Of a DNA stretch of 64,000 nt, positions 26,752-35,277 are shown one piece after another. The first letter of the stretch is position 1; every line of letters begins with the position of its first letter. The notes below the pieces were generated by a model. The model did no database searches. It was not told the origin of the DNA and saw only the letters and a program-made list of their open reading frames with translations. The translations under genes were made by a program, and so were the position numbers. The DNA lies in NCBI RefSeq assembly GCF_040219335.1, contig NZ_JAVJSQ010000012.1, positions 62,001-126,000 of the forward strand. Reading direction: 5' to 3'. The DNA comes from Gimesia sp. (lineage in GTDB: Bacteria; Planctomycetota; Planctomycetia; Planctomycetales; Planctomycetaceae).

Positions 26752-28389
26752 TTATTTCTTGCGGTAGAAGTCCGGCCCCTTACTTCTGTAGCCGGGGGGA
26801 GGCAGATCGTCCCAGGGAACGACGCCGACACGTTCGGCCCAGGCATCCCATTCGCGGGACATGGTTTCCACCCGCTGCGGTTCGCTTTTCACCAGATTAT
26901 GCAGTTCACTGCGGTCCCGGCTCAGATCGTAGAGCTCCCACTTGTGACCGTTTTCTTTCACCAGTTTCCAGTCCCCCTGGCGAATGGCTTTGTTGCCTTC
27001 GTGTTCCCAGTACAGCATGCGAGACTTTGCTGTTTCCGGATGCTGAAAAGTAGGGAGCAGGCTGTTGCCTTCGTAAGGGAAAATGGCCTGATCGTTTTTG
27101 GTGGCGGGATATTTCGCACCGGAAATGTCAACGCAGGTCGCCATCACATCAATGATGTGTCCCACCTGGTTGGTCCAGCCTCCGGTCTGCTGAATCTGGT
27201 TGGGCCAGCGGACGATGAGGGGCGTGGAGATGCCCCCTTCGTGGACCCACATTTTATGGAAGCGGAAGGGAGTGTTACTGCTGTTGGCCCAGCCGACTTC
27301 AGCACAGCGGAACGATTCGCGGGTACCGGTGATCGCGCCGGGCTGGTGTCCCCGGTCGATGTACTCGGCACTCGCGCCATTGTCGGAGAGAAACAGCACG
27401 AGGGTATTGTCTTTCTGACCCATCTGGTCAATTTGCTTCAGGACCTGGCCGATGCCTCGATCCATGCTGGTCACCATGGCTGCATAGACGGCCATGCGCA
27501 GATCCCATTCCTCGCGCTCTTTTTCCGAGAGACTCTCCCAGGCCTGGGCGTCAGGATCGCGGGGAGAGAGCGGGCAGTTGATCAGCCCGAGTTGCTGCAT
27601 GCGCTTGTGTCGTTTTTTGCGGAGGGCATCCCAGCCGCCCTGATACTGTCCTTGATAGCGGGCGATGTCTTCCGGAAGTGCGTGCAGCGGGAAGTGAGGA
27701 GCCGTATAAGCGAGATACATGAAGAAGGGTTCTGTTTTGTGCTGCTCCGCGTGATCTTTCAGATAGTCGACCGCGCGGTCACTGAAGGCATCAGTAATAT
27801 AGTAACCCGTTTTGGGTGGTTTGATCAGCTGATTGTCTTCATAGAGCGGACGGGGTGCGAAATAATTGCCCCCACCGCCGGTACCATAGGCGCGATCAAA
27901 GCCTCTGCCCAGGGGCCAGTTTTCATTGGCTTCCCGCATGCGATAGGTCAGATGCCACTTGCCGACATGATAACAGCGATAGTCGGCGGCGGAGAGGACT
28001 TCGGCGATGCTGACACAGTTCTTACCCAGTTCTCCCTGGTAGCCGGGAAGGTTATCGTTGCGGTTCATCCAGCCCATGCCTGCCTGGTGCGGATAGAGGC
28101 CGGTCATCAGCGAGGCCCGGGTGGGACAGCAGCGTCCCGCATTATAAAAGCGTTTGAATCGCAGTCCCTCGTTGGCCATCTGGTCCAGGTTGGGCGTTTT
28201 GATTTCCGAACCGTAGCAGCCGAGATCCGAGAAGCCGAGGTCGTCGGCCATGATCAGGACAATATTCGGGCGTGTTGCATAACTCAAACGTTCTGAAGAC
28301 AGAATCAGACAACAGAGAGTCAACCACAGTGCCGTGAATTTGAAGCTGCATCTGAACGCAGAAAGGGGAGAGAATCGGAGCATGGTCAT
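26752..28389 (-). CDS. secreted formylglycine sulfatase (arylsulfatase)
   Basis: A 545-residue type I sulfatase with a long N-terminal signal sequence (about residues 18-38). Metal ligands are in MADDLGFSD, and the formylglycine motif is C87-C-P-T-R followed by ASLMTG. GKWHLTY and FLSDNGAS are seen later. The insert with PRPLYEDNQLIKPP and the compact C-terminus DWKLVKENGHKWELYDLSRD are typical of arylsulfatase A-like planctomycete enzymes. It acts outside the cytoplasm. Two ATGs (28389, 28383) are possible starts. It lies downstream of PPK2 on the same strand, separated by a nested inverted repeat. Confidence 0.92.
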   Translation of the reverse strand: MTMLRFSPLSAFRCSFKFTALWLTLCCLILSSERLSYATRPNIVLIMADDLGFSDLGCYGSEIKTPNLDQMANEGLRFKRFYNAGRCCPTRASLMTGLYPHQAGMGWMNRNDNLPGYQGELGKNCVSIAEVLSAADYRCYHVGKWHLTYRMREANENWPLGRGFDRAYGTGGGGNYFAPRPLYEDNQLIKPPKTGYYITDAFSDRAVDYLKDHAEQHKTEPFFMYLAYTAPHFPLHALPEDIARYQGQYQGGWDALRKKRHKRMQQLGLINCPLSPRDPDAQAWESLSEKEREEWDLRMAVYAAMVTSMDRGIGQVLKQIDQMGQKDNTLVLFLSDNGASAEYIDRGHQPGAITGTRESFRCAEVGWANSSNTPFRFHKMWVHEGGISTPLIVRWPNQIQQTGGWTNQVGHIIDVMATCVDISGAKYPATKNDQAIFPYEGNSLLPTFQHPETAKSRMLYWEHEGNKAIRQGDWKLVKENGHKWELYDLSRDRSELHNLVKSEPQRVETMSREWDAWAERVGVVPWDDLPPPGYRSKGPDFYRKK

Positions 28390-28456
28390 TCAGTTGTCCT
28401 GCGCTTGAGCGCTCGCGAGTACCAACGGAGGTGAATAATACGGTCAAACCTAATTG

Positions 28457-28520
28457 TGGATTGCATCTGAGGGGGCGTCAACTCCGACGTACGGGAGTTG
28501 ACAATCGGAACCGCAATCCA
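28457..28520. repeat. nested inverted repeat (possible terminator or binding site)
   Basis: Two perfect inverted repeats lie one inside the other. The outer pair is TGGATTGC (28457-28464) with GCAATCCA (28513-28520). The inner pair is GTCAACTCC (28477-28485) with GGAGTTGAC (28494-28502), around an 8-base loop. It lies between the ppk2 stop and the sulfatase start. There is no T run. Confidence 0.55.
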
Positions 28521-28535
28521 GGATTTTCTGTCCGA

Positions 28536-29390
28536 TCAGGATGAAGATGATTCTTGATGGCCCTGATTCACAATCTGATGGTACTTCTGTCGGATCTCAT
28601 TGATGTCGACCGTGGGGGCCGGGAACTTCATGTCCAGCGCTGACAGGGTTTCGGATACGATGCGGGAGATTGCCAGGTTGCGGAACCATTTGTGATTGGA
28701 GGGAATGATGAACCAGGGAGCGTGGGGTGTGCTGCACTGGCTGAGGGCGGCTTCGAAGGCTGTCGTGTATTCGTCCCACAGGGGACGCTCTGAATAATCG
28801 CTGTCGCTGATTTTCCAGTGGCGGGCGGGATCGTCGATTCGCTGCTTGAAGCGGGCCAGTTGTTCGTTCGCATCGATGTGCAGGTAGAACTTGAGGATGT
28901 GTGTCCCGCTGTCCGCCAGCTGTTGTTCGAAATGATTGATGTGCGCGTAGCGTTGCGACCAGACATCCTGAGGCACCAGGTTATGCACGCGAACGACCAG
29001 CACATCTTCGTAATGCGAACGGTTGAAGATCGCGACTTCACCTTTCGCGGGTGTGGCCCGATGGTAACGCCAGAGGAAATCGTGGGCGGCTTCTTCCCTG
29101 GTGGGTACTTTGAAGGCGGCGACCTTACAGCCCTGCGGGTTCATGGCCCCCAGTACGTGCTTGATGGTGCCGTCTTTGCCTGCTGCATCGCGGCCCTGCA
29201 GACAGATCAACAGCGATCGTTTGTTTTCGGCATACATCAGGTATTGCAGGTCGGCGAGCTTTTGGCGATACGCATCGATTTCGGGCAAGGCGTGCTGATG
29301 CGATTCGTGATGGTCTTTAAAGCTGGCATCGATCTTAGAGAGATCGACCTGGCTGCCCGGTTCGACACGAAATCTGCTGATGTAATCCAT
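28536..29390 (-). CDS. ppk2: polyphosphate kinase 2, class III-like
   Basis: A 284-residue cytoplasmic PPK2 that transfers phosphate between polyphosphate and nucleotides. Walker A is GRDAAGKDGTIKHV (about residue 65), and Walker B is in IFNRSHYEDVLVVRV. The lid and tail (PARHWKISDSD, APWFIIPSNHKWFRN) are typical. The N-terminal RFRVEPGSQVDLSKID resembles class III enzymes, which phosphorylate both AMP and ADP; this subclass call is by memory of family members. AAGGAAAG precedes the ATG. It follows the proton ATPase gene by 50 bases on the same strand, so they are probably co-transcribed. Confidence 0.88.
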   Translation of the reverse strand: MDYISRFRVEPGSQVDLSKIDASFKDHHESHQHALPEIDAYRQKLADLQYLMYAENKRSLLICLQGRDAAGKDGTIKHVLGAMNPQGCKVAAFKVPTREEAAHDFLWRYHRATPAKGEVAIFNRSHYEDVLVVRVHNLVPQDVWSQRYAHINHFEQQLADSGTHILKFYLHIDANEQLARFKQRIDDPARHWKISDSDYSERPLWDEYTTAFEAALSQCSTPHAPWFIIPSNHKWFRNLAISRIVSETLSALDMKFPAPTVDINEIRQKYHQIVNQGHQESSSS

Positions 29391-29440
29391 GACGTGCTTT
29401 CCTTGATAGACAGACGGCTGCTGCGGTGAGAGTCAAAAAC

Positions 29441-32020
29441 TTATTTTCGACCTGCGCTGCGACTGTGTAAAAAACGTTTATACCAGGGCGGACGACCATT
29501 CTCGTGGTTTGATATTTTGCGATAAATGACCTGCTTGACCAGATCGAGCAGAACCATCCAGACCAGCATGTAGAGCCAGACCAGGCCGATCAGCTTCCAG
29601 TGGATGGGCGTGACGAACCAGCCAAAACCGCACATCAGTACGGCCAGGATCTGTGTGCCGACGATGGCTGAAAACAGCGGAAGGGCCGGCCAGGGGGGCA
29701 TGAAAAATGCGCCCCGCGAACGCATGACGAACAGCAGCAGGTGTCCCCCGGCGACAAGTTGCAGGAATATGATGGTCTGCAGCTGATCGTGATTGAGACT
29801 GATGCGGGACATCCAGTCGGGGTTCGTAATCCATTCCTCGCCAATCAGGAGCAGGCCGAAGGTCTGGACGATTGAGAGCAGCCCCATGAAACTGGAAATC
29901 AACAGCAGGCGTCGCATGTTCCAGCGGACCGGTTTCGGGGGCAGCAGCGTATTGTCGTAAGCGATGGTCATAATCGGGACGTCGTCCAGGAGTGCCAGGA
30001 AGACGATCATGACCGGCGTTAAGGGGGAGAAGCCGAAGATGATGGTGGAGAGCACGACAACGAACATGATGTCGAGGGTCATGGTGACCCGGAACAGGAC
30101 ATAGTTGATGATGCGTTCGAAGATCTTGCGGGCTTCATCGATGGCATCGACGATTGTGGAGAGTCCGGGTTCGGTCAGAATCAGGTCCGCAGCGGCGCGG
30201 GCAGCATCGGTGGCGCCGCTGACGGCCACACCACAGTCCGCCTGCTTGAGGGCGGGGGCATCGTTGACGCCGTCGCCGGTCATCGCGACGACATGCCCAC
30301 GGTCCTGGAGGGCTTTCACGATGCCGTACTTGTGTTCGGGAAAGACCCGCCCGAAACCGTCGGCCCGTTCGACGCAAGCGGTGATCGACTCGGGGAGGTG
30401 GCTCATGTCCATCTCTTTTGTGAACAGGTCGGATGCGGGCTGCAGGTGAGTGCCCATGCCGAGCTGACGACAGATTTCGCTGCCGATGGCCACGTCGTCG
30501 CCGGTAATCATCTTCACGCCCAGTCCATGCTCCTGGGCACGGCGGATGGTCTCCTGGGAATCGTCACGGGGTGGATCGAGCAGAGAGAGGATGCCGAGAA
30601 ACGTCCAGCTCTGTCCGTCGTCCGATGACTGGGCAACACTCAGAGCCCGCATGCCTCGCTCGGCGAGGTCGAGCACGGACTGTTCGCCGCGGTGCTGGGT
30701 ATCCGGGTCGAGGTGACATAATTCAATGATGACCTGCGGAGCGCCCTTGGTGAATTTCCAGGAAGTTCCCTCGGAGTCGGTCAGGGTGGCTTCCGTACGT
30801 TTGCTGACCGGATCAAAAGGGACGAACTTCTGCAATTGATACTGATCGAGAGTGTCCGGTTGTTGCAGACCGGCGATGACCGCCAGATCGATGGGATCGT
30901 CGTCGTCCCGTTTGGAAGCCAGGGCACCGGCGCGGATGACTTCCTGGGGATCGGTGGAAGCGAACAGAATCGGCTCTCCCAGGCTCAGTTGGTTTTTGGT
31001 CAGAGTGCCTGTCTTGTCGGAGCAGAGGATGTCGACGCCCGCCAGCTCTTCAATGGCTTCCAGTCGAGAGACGATCGCTTTTTTCTGGGAGAGTGCCAGG
31101 GCGCCCAGGGCATTGGTCACGGTAATAACGGTGGGCATGGCGACCGGGATGGAGGCAATGAGCAGGACCAGCACCATGCGGAGAATGTTGACCAGCTCTT
31201 CCAGGTGCCAGTCATCCCGGAGTACAACCTGCCGATAAAATTCGACACCCATCAGCACAAAGGCGAGGGACATCGAGAGGAAAATCAGGAAGTCGCCGAT
31301 CTGGCCTACTGCTTTCTGGGAGTGAGAGGCTTCTGCGCCTGCCGCTGCGACGAGGCTGGCGGTGCGGCCGAAGAAGGTCTTGTTCCCGGTACCGATGACG
31401 ACGGCTGTCATTTCCCCCTTCTTGGCGATGCTGCCCGAGTACCCACTGTCGCCGACTTTCTTGCTGACAGGCAGGGATTCTCCGGTCAGAGCCGCCTGGT
31501 CGATGCTGATGTAGTCACCTGCAATGAAGCGGACGTCGGCGGCGAGTACTTCGCCGAGTTTAATACGGATAATGTCGCCGGGGACGACTTCGGCGGCGTC
31601 GATGGATGCGAATTGGCCGTTGCGGAGCACTCGGGCCCGGGGAGCCATGCCTGCCTTGAGGGCGGCCAGCGCGTTGCTGGCTTTGCGTTCCTGCCAGAAT
31701 CCGGAGCCGGCATTATAGATCAGCAGGCCCATGATGATGCCGAAGTCGGGCCAGTGACCAATGAGTGCGGAGAGCAGGGCGGCGGCTTCGATCATCCAGG
31801 GGATCGGTCCCCAGAAATAACGCAGGAACTTCTGCAGATCGCTGAGCTGGTGATCTTCCAGTTCGTTGCGGCCGTACTGTGCCAGGCGTGATGCCGCCTC
31901 GGTGGAGGTCAGTCCCTGGGGAGATGTCTGGAGCTGCTGAAAGACGGCGTCCAGTTCTTCCCGTTCCAGGTCTGGTGAGTTGTCTGAACGATTGCGGGAG
32001 GCGGGCTGGGTAGTACTCAT
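29441..32020 (-). CDS. P-type (IIIA) plasma-membrane H+-ATPase
   Basis: An 859-residue P-type ATPase that pumps protons out at the expense of ATP. The cation-ATPase N-terminal domain (LTSTEAASRLAQYGRNELE) leads to the first two spans, then the actuator motif TGESLPVSK. The phosphorylated Asp is in CSDKTGTLTKN, about residue 334, and the hinge TGDGVNDAPALKQAD follows. The last six spans follow. The short first cytoplasmic segment and TM pattern fit type IIIA (plant/fungal/archaeal-like). ATG 32020 is chosen (GGAGAG upstream) over 32041. It is upstream of ppk2 in the same direction. Confidence 0.9.
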   Translation of the reverse strand: MSTTQPASRNRSDNSPDLEREELDAVFQQLQTSPQGLTSTEAASRLAQYGRNELEDHQLSDLQKFLRYFWGPIPWMIEAAALLSALIGHWPDFGIIMGLLIYNAGSGFWQERKASNALAALKAGMAPRARVLRNGQFASIDAAEVVPGDIIRIKLGEVLAADVRFIAGDYISIDQAALTGESLPVSKKVGDSGYSGSIAKKGEMTAVVIGTGNKTFFGRTASLVAAAGAEASHSQKAVGQIGDFLIFLSMSLAFVLMGVEFYRQVVLRDDWHLEELVNILRMVLVLLIASIPVAMPTVITVTNALGALALSQKKAIVSRLEAIEELAGVDILCSDKTGTLTKNQLSLGEPILFASTDPQEVIRAGALASKRDDDDPIDLAVIAGLQQPDTLDQYQLQKFVPFDPVSKRTEATLTDSEGTSWKFTKGAPQVIIELCHLDPDTQHRGEQSVLDLAERGMRALSVAQSSDDGQSWTFLGILSLLDPPRDDSQETIRRAQEHGLGVKMITGDDVAIGSEICRQLGMGTHLQPASDLFTKEMDMSHLPESITACVERADGFGRVFPEHKYGIVKALQDRGHVVAMTGDGVNDAPALKQADCGVAVSGATDAARAAADLILTEPGLSTIVDAIDEARKIFERIINYVLFRVTMTLDIMFVVVLSTIIFGFSPLTPVMIVFLALLDDVPIMTIAYDNTLLPPKPVRWNMRRLLLISSFMGLLSIVQTFGLLLIGEEWITNPDWMSRISLNHDQLQTIIFLQLVAGGHLLLFVMRSRGAFFMPPWPALPLFSAIVGTQILAVLMCGFGWFVTPIHWKLIGLVWLYMLVWMVLLDLVKQVIYRKISNHENGRPPWYKRFLHSRSAGRK

Positions 32021-32212
32021 CTCGGGTGCTCTCCGAAACATCAACGGGGGAAGATGGTCCGATACGTTCGCTGTTTCATTTCAGTATAGCATCCCGAAAT
32101 TCGACCGACACGTCTGTGGACTGTTTTTGTCTATCCGAATCTGAGGTGTCTCACTATGATGCTTTTGTCAACTTGAAGTTGAATCAGAGTGAAAGTCAGA
32201 GAGGTAAGATAG

Positions 32213-32731
32213 ATGGTATTCGAGGCACAACCCACACTGACCGGCAGGCTGCTGGAACTGCGTCCGCTGCAGGAGGACGATTATGACGCATTGTTTGCGG
32301 TCGCCTCTGATCCGTTGATCTGGGAACAGCATCCGGCGTCTGACCGTTACCAGCCGGAGGTGTTTCAGAAATTCTTCCGGGACGCGATGGAATCGGGCGG
32401 GGCGTTGCTGGCGATCGATCAGGCGACCGGTGCCGTGATCGGTTCTTCACGCTACCACGGATATAACGAGAGTGCCTCCGAAGTGGAGATCGGCTGGACT
32501 TTCCTGGCACGTTCGCACTGGGGCGGACAGTACAACGGCGAAATGAAGCAGCTGATGCTGCAGCACGCATTTCAGTTTGTGGATTCGGTGATCTTTCTGA
32601 TCGGTCCGGAAAACATTCGTTCGCAGCGGGCGGTGGAAAAGATCGGCGGTGTTCGCGACGGCAGCCGAACCGATGGTTCGGGGATGGAGAGCTGTCTGTT
32701 TCGGATTCGTGCGATTGATTATCAGGGGTAA
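32213..32731 (+). CDS. GNAT-family N-acetyltransferase (RimJ/RimL type)
   Basis: A 172-residue GNAT acetyltransferase. LTGRLLELRPLQEDDYDALF at the N-terminus is typical of the RimJ/RimL branch, which acetylates N-termini or small molecules. EVEIGWTFLARSHWGGQYNGEM carries the beta4/acetyl-CoA loop, and ENIRSQRAVEKIGG is the family C-terminal block. It has GAGG before the ATG. It is divergent from the proton ATPase gene with about 190 bases between. The substrate is unknown. Confidence 0.85.
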   Translation: MVFEAQPTLTGRLLELRPLQEDDYDALFAVASDPLIWEQHPASDRYQPEVFQKFFRDAMESGGALLAIDQATGAVIGSSRYHGYNESASEVEIGWTFLARSHWGGQYNGEMKQLMLQHAFQFVDSVIFLIGPENIRSQRAVEKIGGVRDGSRTDGSGMESCLFRIRAIDYQG

Positions 32732-32766
32732 TCAAGTTCGTTTTTCTCTGACAGACAGGAGTATCT

Positions 32767-33906
32767 ATGCGGTTCCATTGGATGATGATCCTGTTGTTGG
32801 GGGGGCTGTCTGCTCAGTTGGTTCTGGGAGCAGAGCCGGTTTCAGGAAAAACAAAGCACTCTTATGCCATTGTCTCAGAACTTAAAATACCCCGAAAACA
32901 GTATCCACAAGCCTTAGTAATCCGTTTTTCAGAAGATAACAGACGGATTACAGTTGTGACTGTGGAAGGGGTATATGTGTATGATCTTGATCGATCCCGT
33001 TGGGGGGCGAAATCAATTACTTTTCTGCAATATGCTGATAGAGCAGTCATTTCAGGTGACGGCAGCATACTGTTATGTGCTCACGATCATGGAAAAGCTA
33101 CCCTGTGGGATCTTACCAGACTGGAGTTAATCTGGTCCTTCGACACAGGGAATAAGTTACTGGGGCCCTGTGCTCTATCTGCGGATGGTGAAACCCTCGC
33201 TTTGTTAAAGCAGGGGACAGTTTATCTGGGGCAGATCAGGGATAAGACTTTTAAGCATCTGTGGAAGCCTGCAGAAAAGGATGTTCGGGCCATTCGGTTC
33301 ATTCCGGGGAAGACAACTCAGTTGGTCGGATTTGCACGTAAAGTTAAAACACAAGAGGAAGGGGGAGGAGTCAGTTGGGACCATGATGTTTATCTCTGGC
33401 GAGAGCAGTTGGATGGGACGTACTCCCGTCGGAAAATTCGAGAATCAACTTCTGAAAAGCGAACCATTGATAGCTTTACTTTAACTGGCGAAGATCTGAC
33501 CCCGATTCAGTTTTCCCACGATGCCCAGCTGCTGGGAATCAATGAAGGGGAGGGAATTGAAATCTGGGAGCTGAACCAGGCAAAAAAACTACATACGATT
33601 CAACCTACTGAAACCTTTGTCGGTTCGATTTCGTTTTCAGGTGATAACCGGTTGCTGGCGACCGGGGGAGGCTTTCTGGTTCTTCCACCTTCCACCAGTT
33701 TAAAAAAGAACGCACTTCCTCAGCCAGTTAAAAGCATTCCTCTTAAAGGCAAGCTCAGTGTGTGGGAGATTTCTACAGGCAAACGGCTGGCGGAGATCGA
33801 ACTGGGGATTCCTGTCGGTACAATCGATCTTGCTGACAAAACAGGTATGCTGGCTGCCAGCACTCATGGGACTTTGATTCTGCTCAAGCCTGATGCAGGG
33901 AGATGA
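32767..33906 (+). CDS. secreted WD40-like beta-propeller protein
   Basis: A 379-residue exported protein. The N-terminal signal peptide (MILLLGGLSAQLVLGAEP) is followed by propeller-like blades about 40-45 residues long with ends such as HGKATLWDLTRLELIWSF, GIEIWELNQAKKLHTI and KLSVWEISTGKRLAEIE, which are WD40-style. Probably seven blades are present, several degenerate. No catalytic domain is present. Codon use appears slightly more A+T rich than its neighbours. The role may be binding or scaffolding in the periplasm; no partner is evident. Confidence 0.7.
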   Translation: MRFHWMMILLLGGLSAQLVLGAEPVSGKTKHSYAIVSELKIPRKQYPQALVIRFSEDNRRITVVTVEGVYVYDLDRSRWGAKSITFLQYADRAVISGDGSILLCAHDHGKATLWDLTRLELIWSFDTGNKLLGPCALSADGETLALLKQGTVYLGQIRDKTFKHLWKPAEKDVRAIRFIPGKTTQLVGFARKVKTQEEGGGVSWDHDVYLWREQLDGTYSRRKIRESTSEKRTIDSFTLTGEDLTPIQFSHDAQLLGINEGEGIEIWELNQAKKLHTIQPTETFVGSISFSGDNRLLATGGGFLVLPPSTSLKKNALPQPVKSIPLKGKLSVWEISTGKRLAEIELGIPVGTIDLADKTGMLAASTHGTLILLKPDAGR

Positions 33907-33939
33907 GCGTTGCTGGAGCAGAATAAAATGCCAGTCGTA

Positions 33940-33988
33940 CTTCAATTAGTATTGAAGGGCTTCTGTCGTCAGATCACAAGTCTGTGAT
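33940..33988. terminator. two hairpins between convergent genes
   Basis: CTTCAAT/ATTGAAG (33940-33957, loop TAGT) and ATCACA/TGTGAT (33973-33988, loop AGTC) lie between the WD40-like gene and the lipoprotein gene. Neither has a clear T run, so terminator function is only likely from position. Confidence 0.4.
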
Positions 33989-34009
33989 TAATGAAATATG
34001 AGACGCCAC

Positions 34010-34897
34010 TTAATTCTGTTGCTCCTGCTGTGCAGACTCAGCCTGTTCGGCAGACGTTTCGACGGCTTTGAGCAGTGATTTTAGTTCGGGCTGCAGGTGC
34101 TGCATTTCTGGATCTTCGATTAATGTCCGCAGGCGTTGCAGGGCTTCGGCGCGGCTGGCTTCTGGCAGAGCGGGCAGGATTACCGGGTAAGTGTCTTGCA
34201 TGTAGCCGAGGAGCCTTTTGAGTTCCGAGGTGCGATAGAGGTGTGATTCGGTCGGGACTTTCAGATTGGCGATCACCACCGTTGCCAGATTTTTTCGCAC
34301 GTTGTCCAGGCTTTCCATGCGCGTGGGGTAGGTGGGATCCTTCTCGTCCAGCGTGGGCAGAAATTCGTTGATGAGCTGCACAATGGTGGCGGATAAACGC
34401 AAAGTGGAGCCGATCATTTCGATCAGTTCGCTGTCGGCGACTTTCTGGTCTGCAAATGCAGTGGCATAGAGGACCAGAATCTGATTACTGGACTGCATCA
34501 GCAGGATGGCTTCATGCACACGGACCTCGATGGGAGAACCCTCGTTCTGATACAGGTCCAGATTCTCGGCTGAGGTGATCCGGTCGAAGAGCTTGCCGGA
34601 CTGGGGGCTCTGGTAACGCGGGAGCAGCGCAGCGTCCTCTTTGGTCAGCTTGCCCAGGGCTTCGGCTGCCTGCTGCATGTCACTGCCGGTCCAGTTGCGA
34701 TCGTGGGCGGGGACTCCGGCTTCCAGGTACTCAGCTAACGGTAATGAATGATCGTCGGGAACCTGATTGTCACTGGCCGGGGCAACGGGCAGCGGGGGAT
34801 CGGTGGCTACGGAATCGGCAGAGTCTGAACAGCCAGACATGCCGACCAGGGAGAGAAGCAAAATCAAAAGTGAGCAGGGGGAGATGAAAGGTCGCAA
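34010..34897 (-). CDS. lipoprotein of unknown function
   Basis: A 295-residue predicted lipoprotein. The hydrophobic N-terminus ends in a lipobox with C23 (LVGMSGC), followed by a Ser/Asp-rich tether. The rest is largely helical (IQLINEFLPTLDEKD, LERLR-type segments) with a Glu/Gln-rich end. I do not recognise a domain. The start codon appears to be TTG 34897, which has GAGG six bases upstream; no ATG is available before the signal sequence. Confidence 0.65.
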   Translation of the reverse strand: MRPFISPCSLLILLLSLVGMSGCSDSADSVATDPPLPVAPASDNQVPDDHSLPLAEYLEAGVPAHDRNWTGSDMQQAAEALGKLTKEDAALLPRYQSPQSGKLFDRITSAENLDLYQNEGSPIEVRVHEAILLMQSSNQILVLYATAFADQKVADSELIEMIGSTLRLSATIVQLINEFLPTLDEKDPTYPTRMESLDNVRKNLATVVIANLKVPTESHLYRTSELKRLLGYMQDTYPVILPALPEASRAEALQRLRTLIEDPEMQHLQPELKSLLKAVETSAEQAESAQQEQQN

Positions 34898-35277
34898 GGT
34901 ATACCTCGGGCATCAGGTTGACCAGTTGATGGGGAGTGTGTGGGGACATTGTTTCAGGTGCCGGCGATTGAATCAATGCCGTTTGCCGACCTGCCATTTT
35001 CCGGCTTTTTTTCTAAAACAGGATATTTCACCGCCCGGTTTCGCGAAGCATTCCGCCTGAAAGGATGTGGACGCGGTCTGCGAACTGAGAATTCGGTTTC
35101 CATGGGCGAGACGTTTGTGCATAATGACTGATTCGGCCCGGGCAGTTTCTGGTTCCGGGGCCTGGGAGAATCTCTCCATTTCAAAGTAGAGAAAGAAACG
35201 AGACACAGGTTAAGCGACCGTTAAATTCAGGCAATAGTTGCTGTCTGATGCTGAGGGCCATTCACTGCGAGGTGACC
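34898..35277. other. 380-bp divergent intergenic region
   Basis: It separates the lipoprotein gene and the kinase gene. I see no gene, repeat or confident promoter in it. Confidence 0.5.

Noticed and set aside
26899-28296. Open frame (465 codons) on the plus strand opposite the sulfatase at 28389
   Set aside because: It lies wholly inside a sulfatase gene with intact catalytic motifs and has no recognisable features of its own.
30836-31891. Open frame (351 codons) on the plus strand opposite the proton ATPase
   Set aside because: The minus-strand P-type ATPase motifs (DKTGT, TGES) decide the coding strand.
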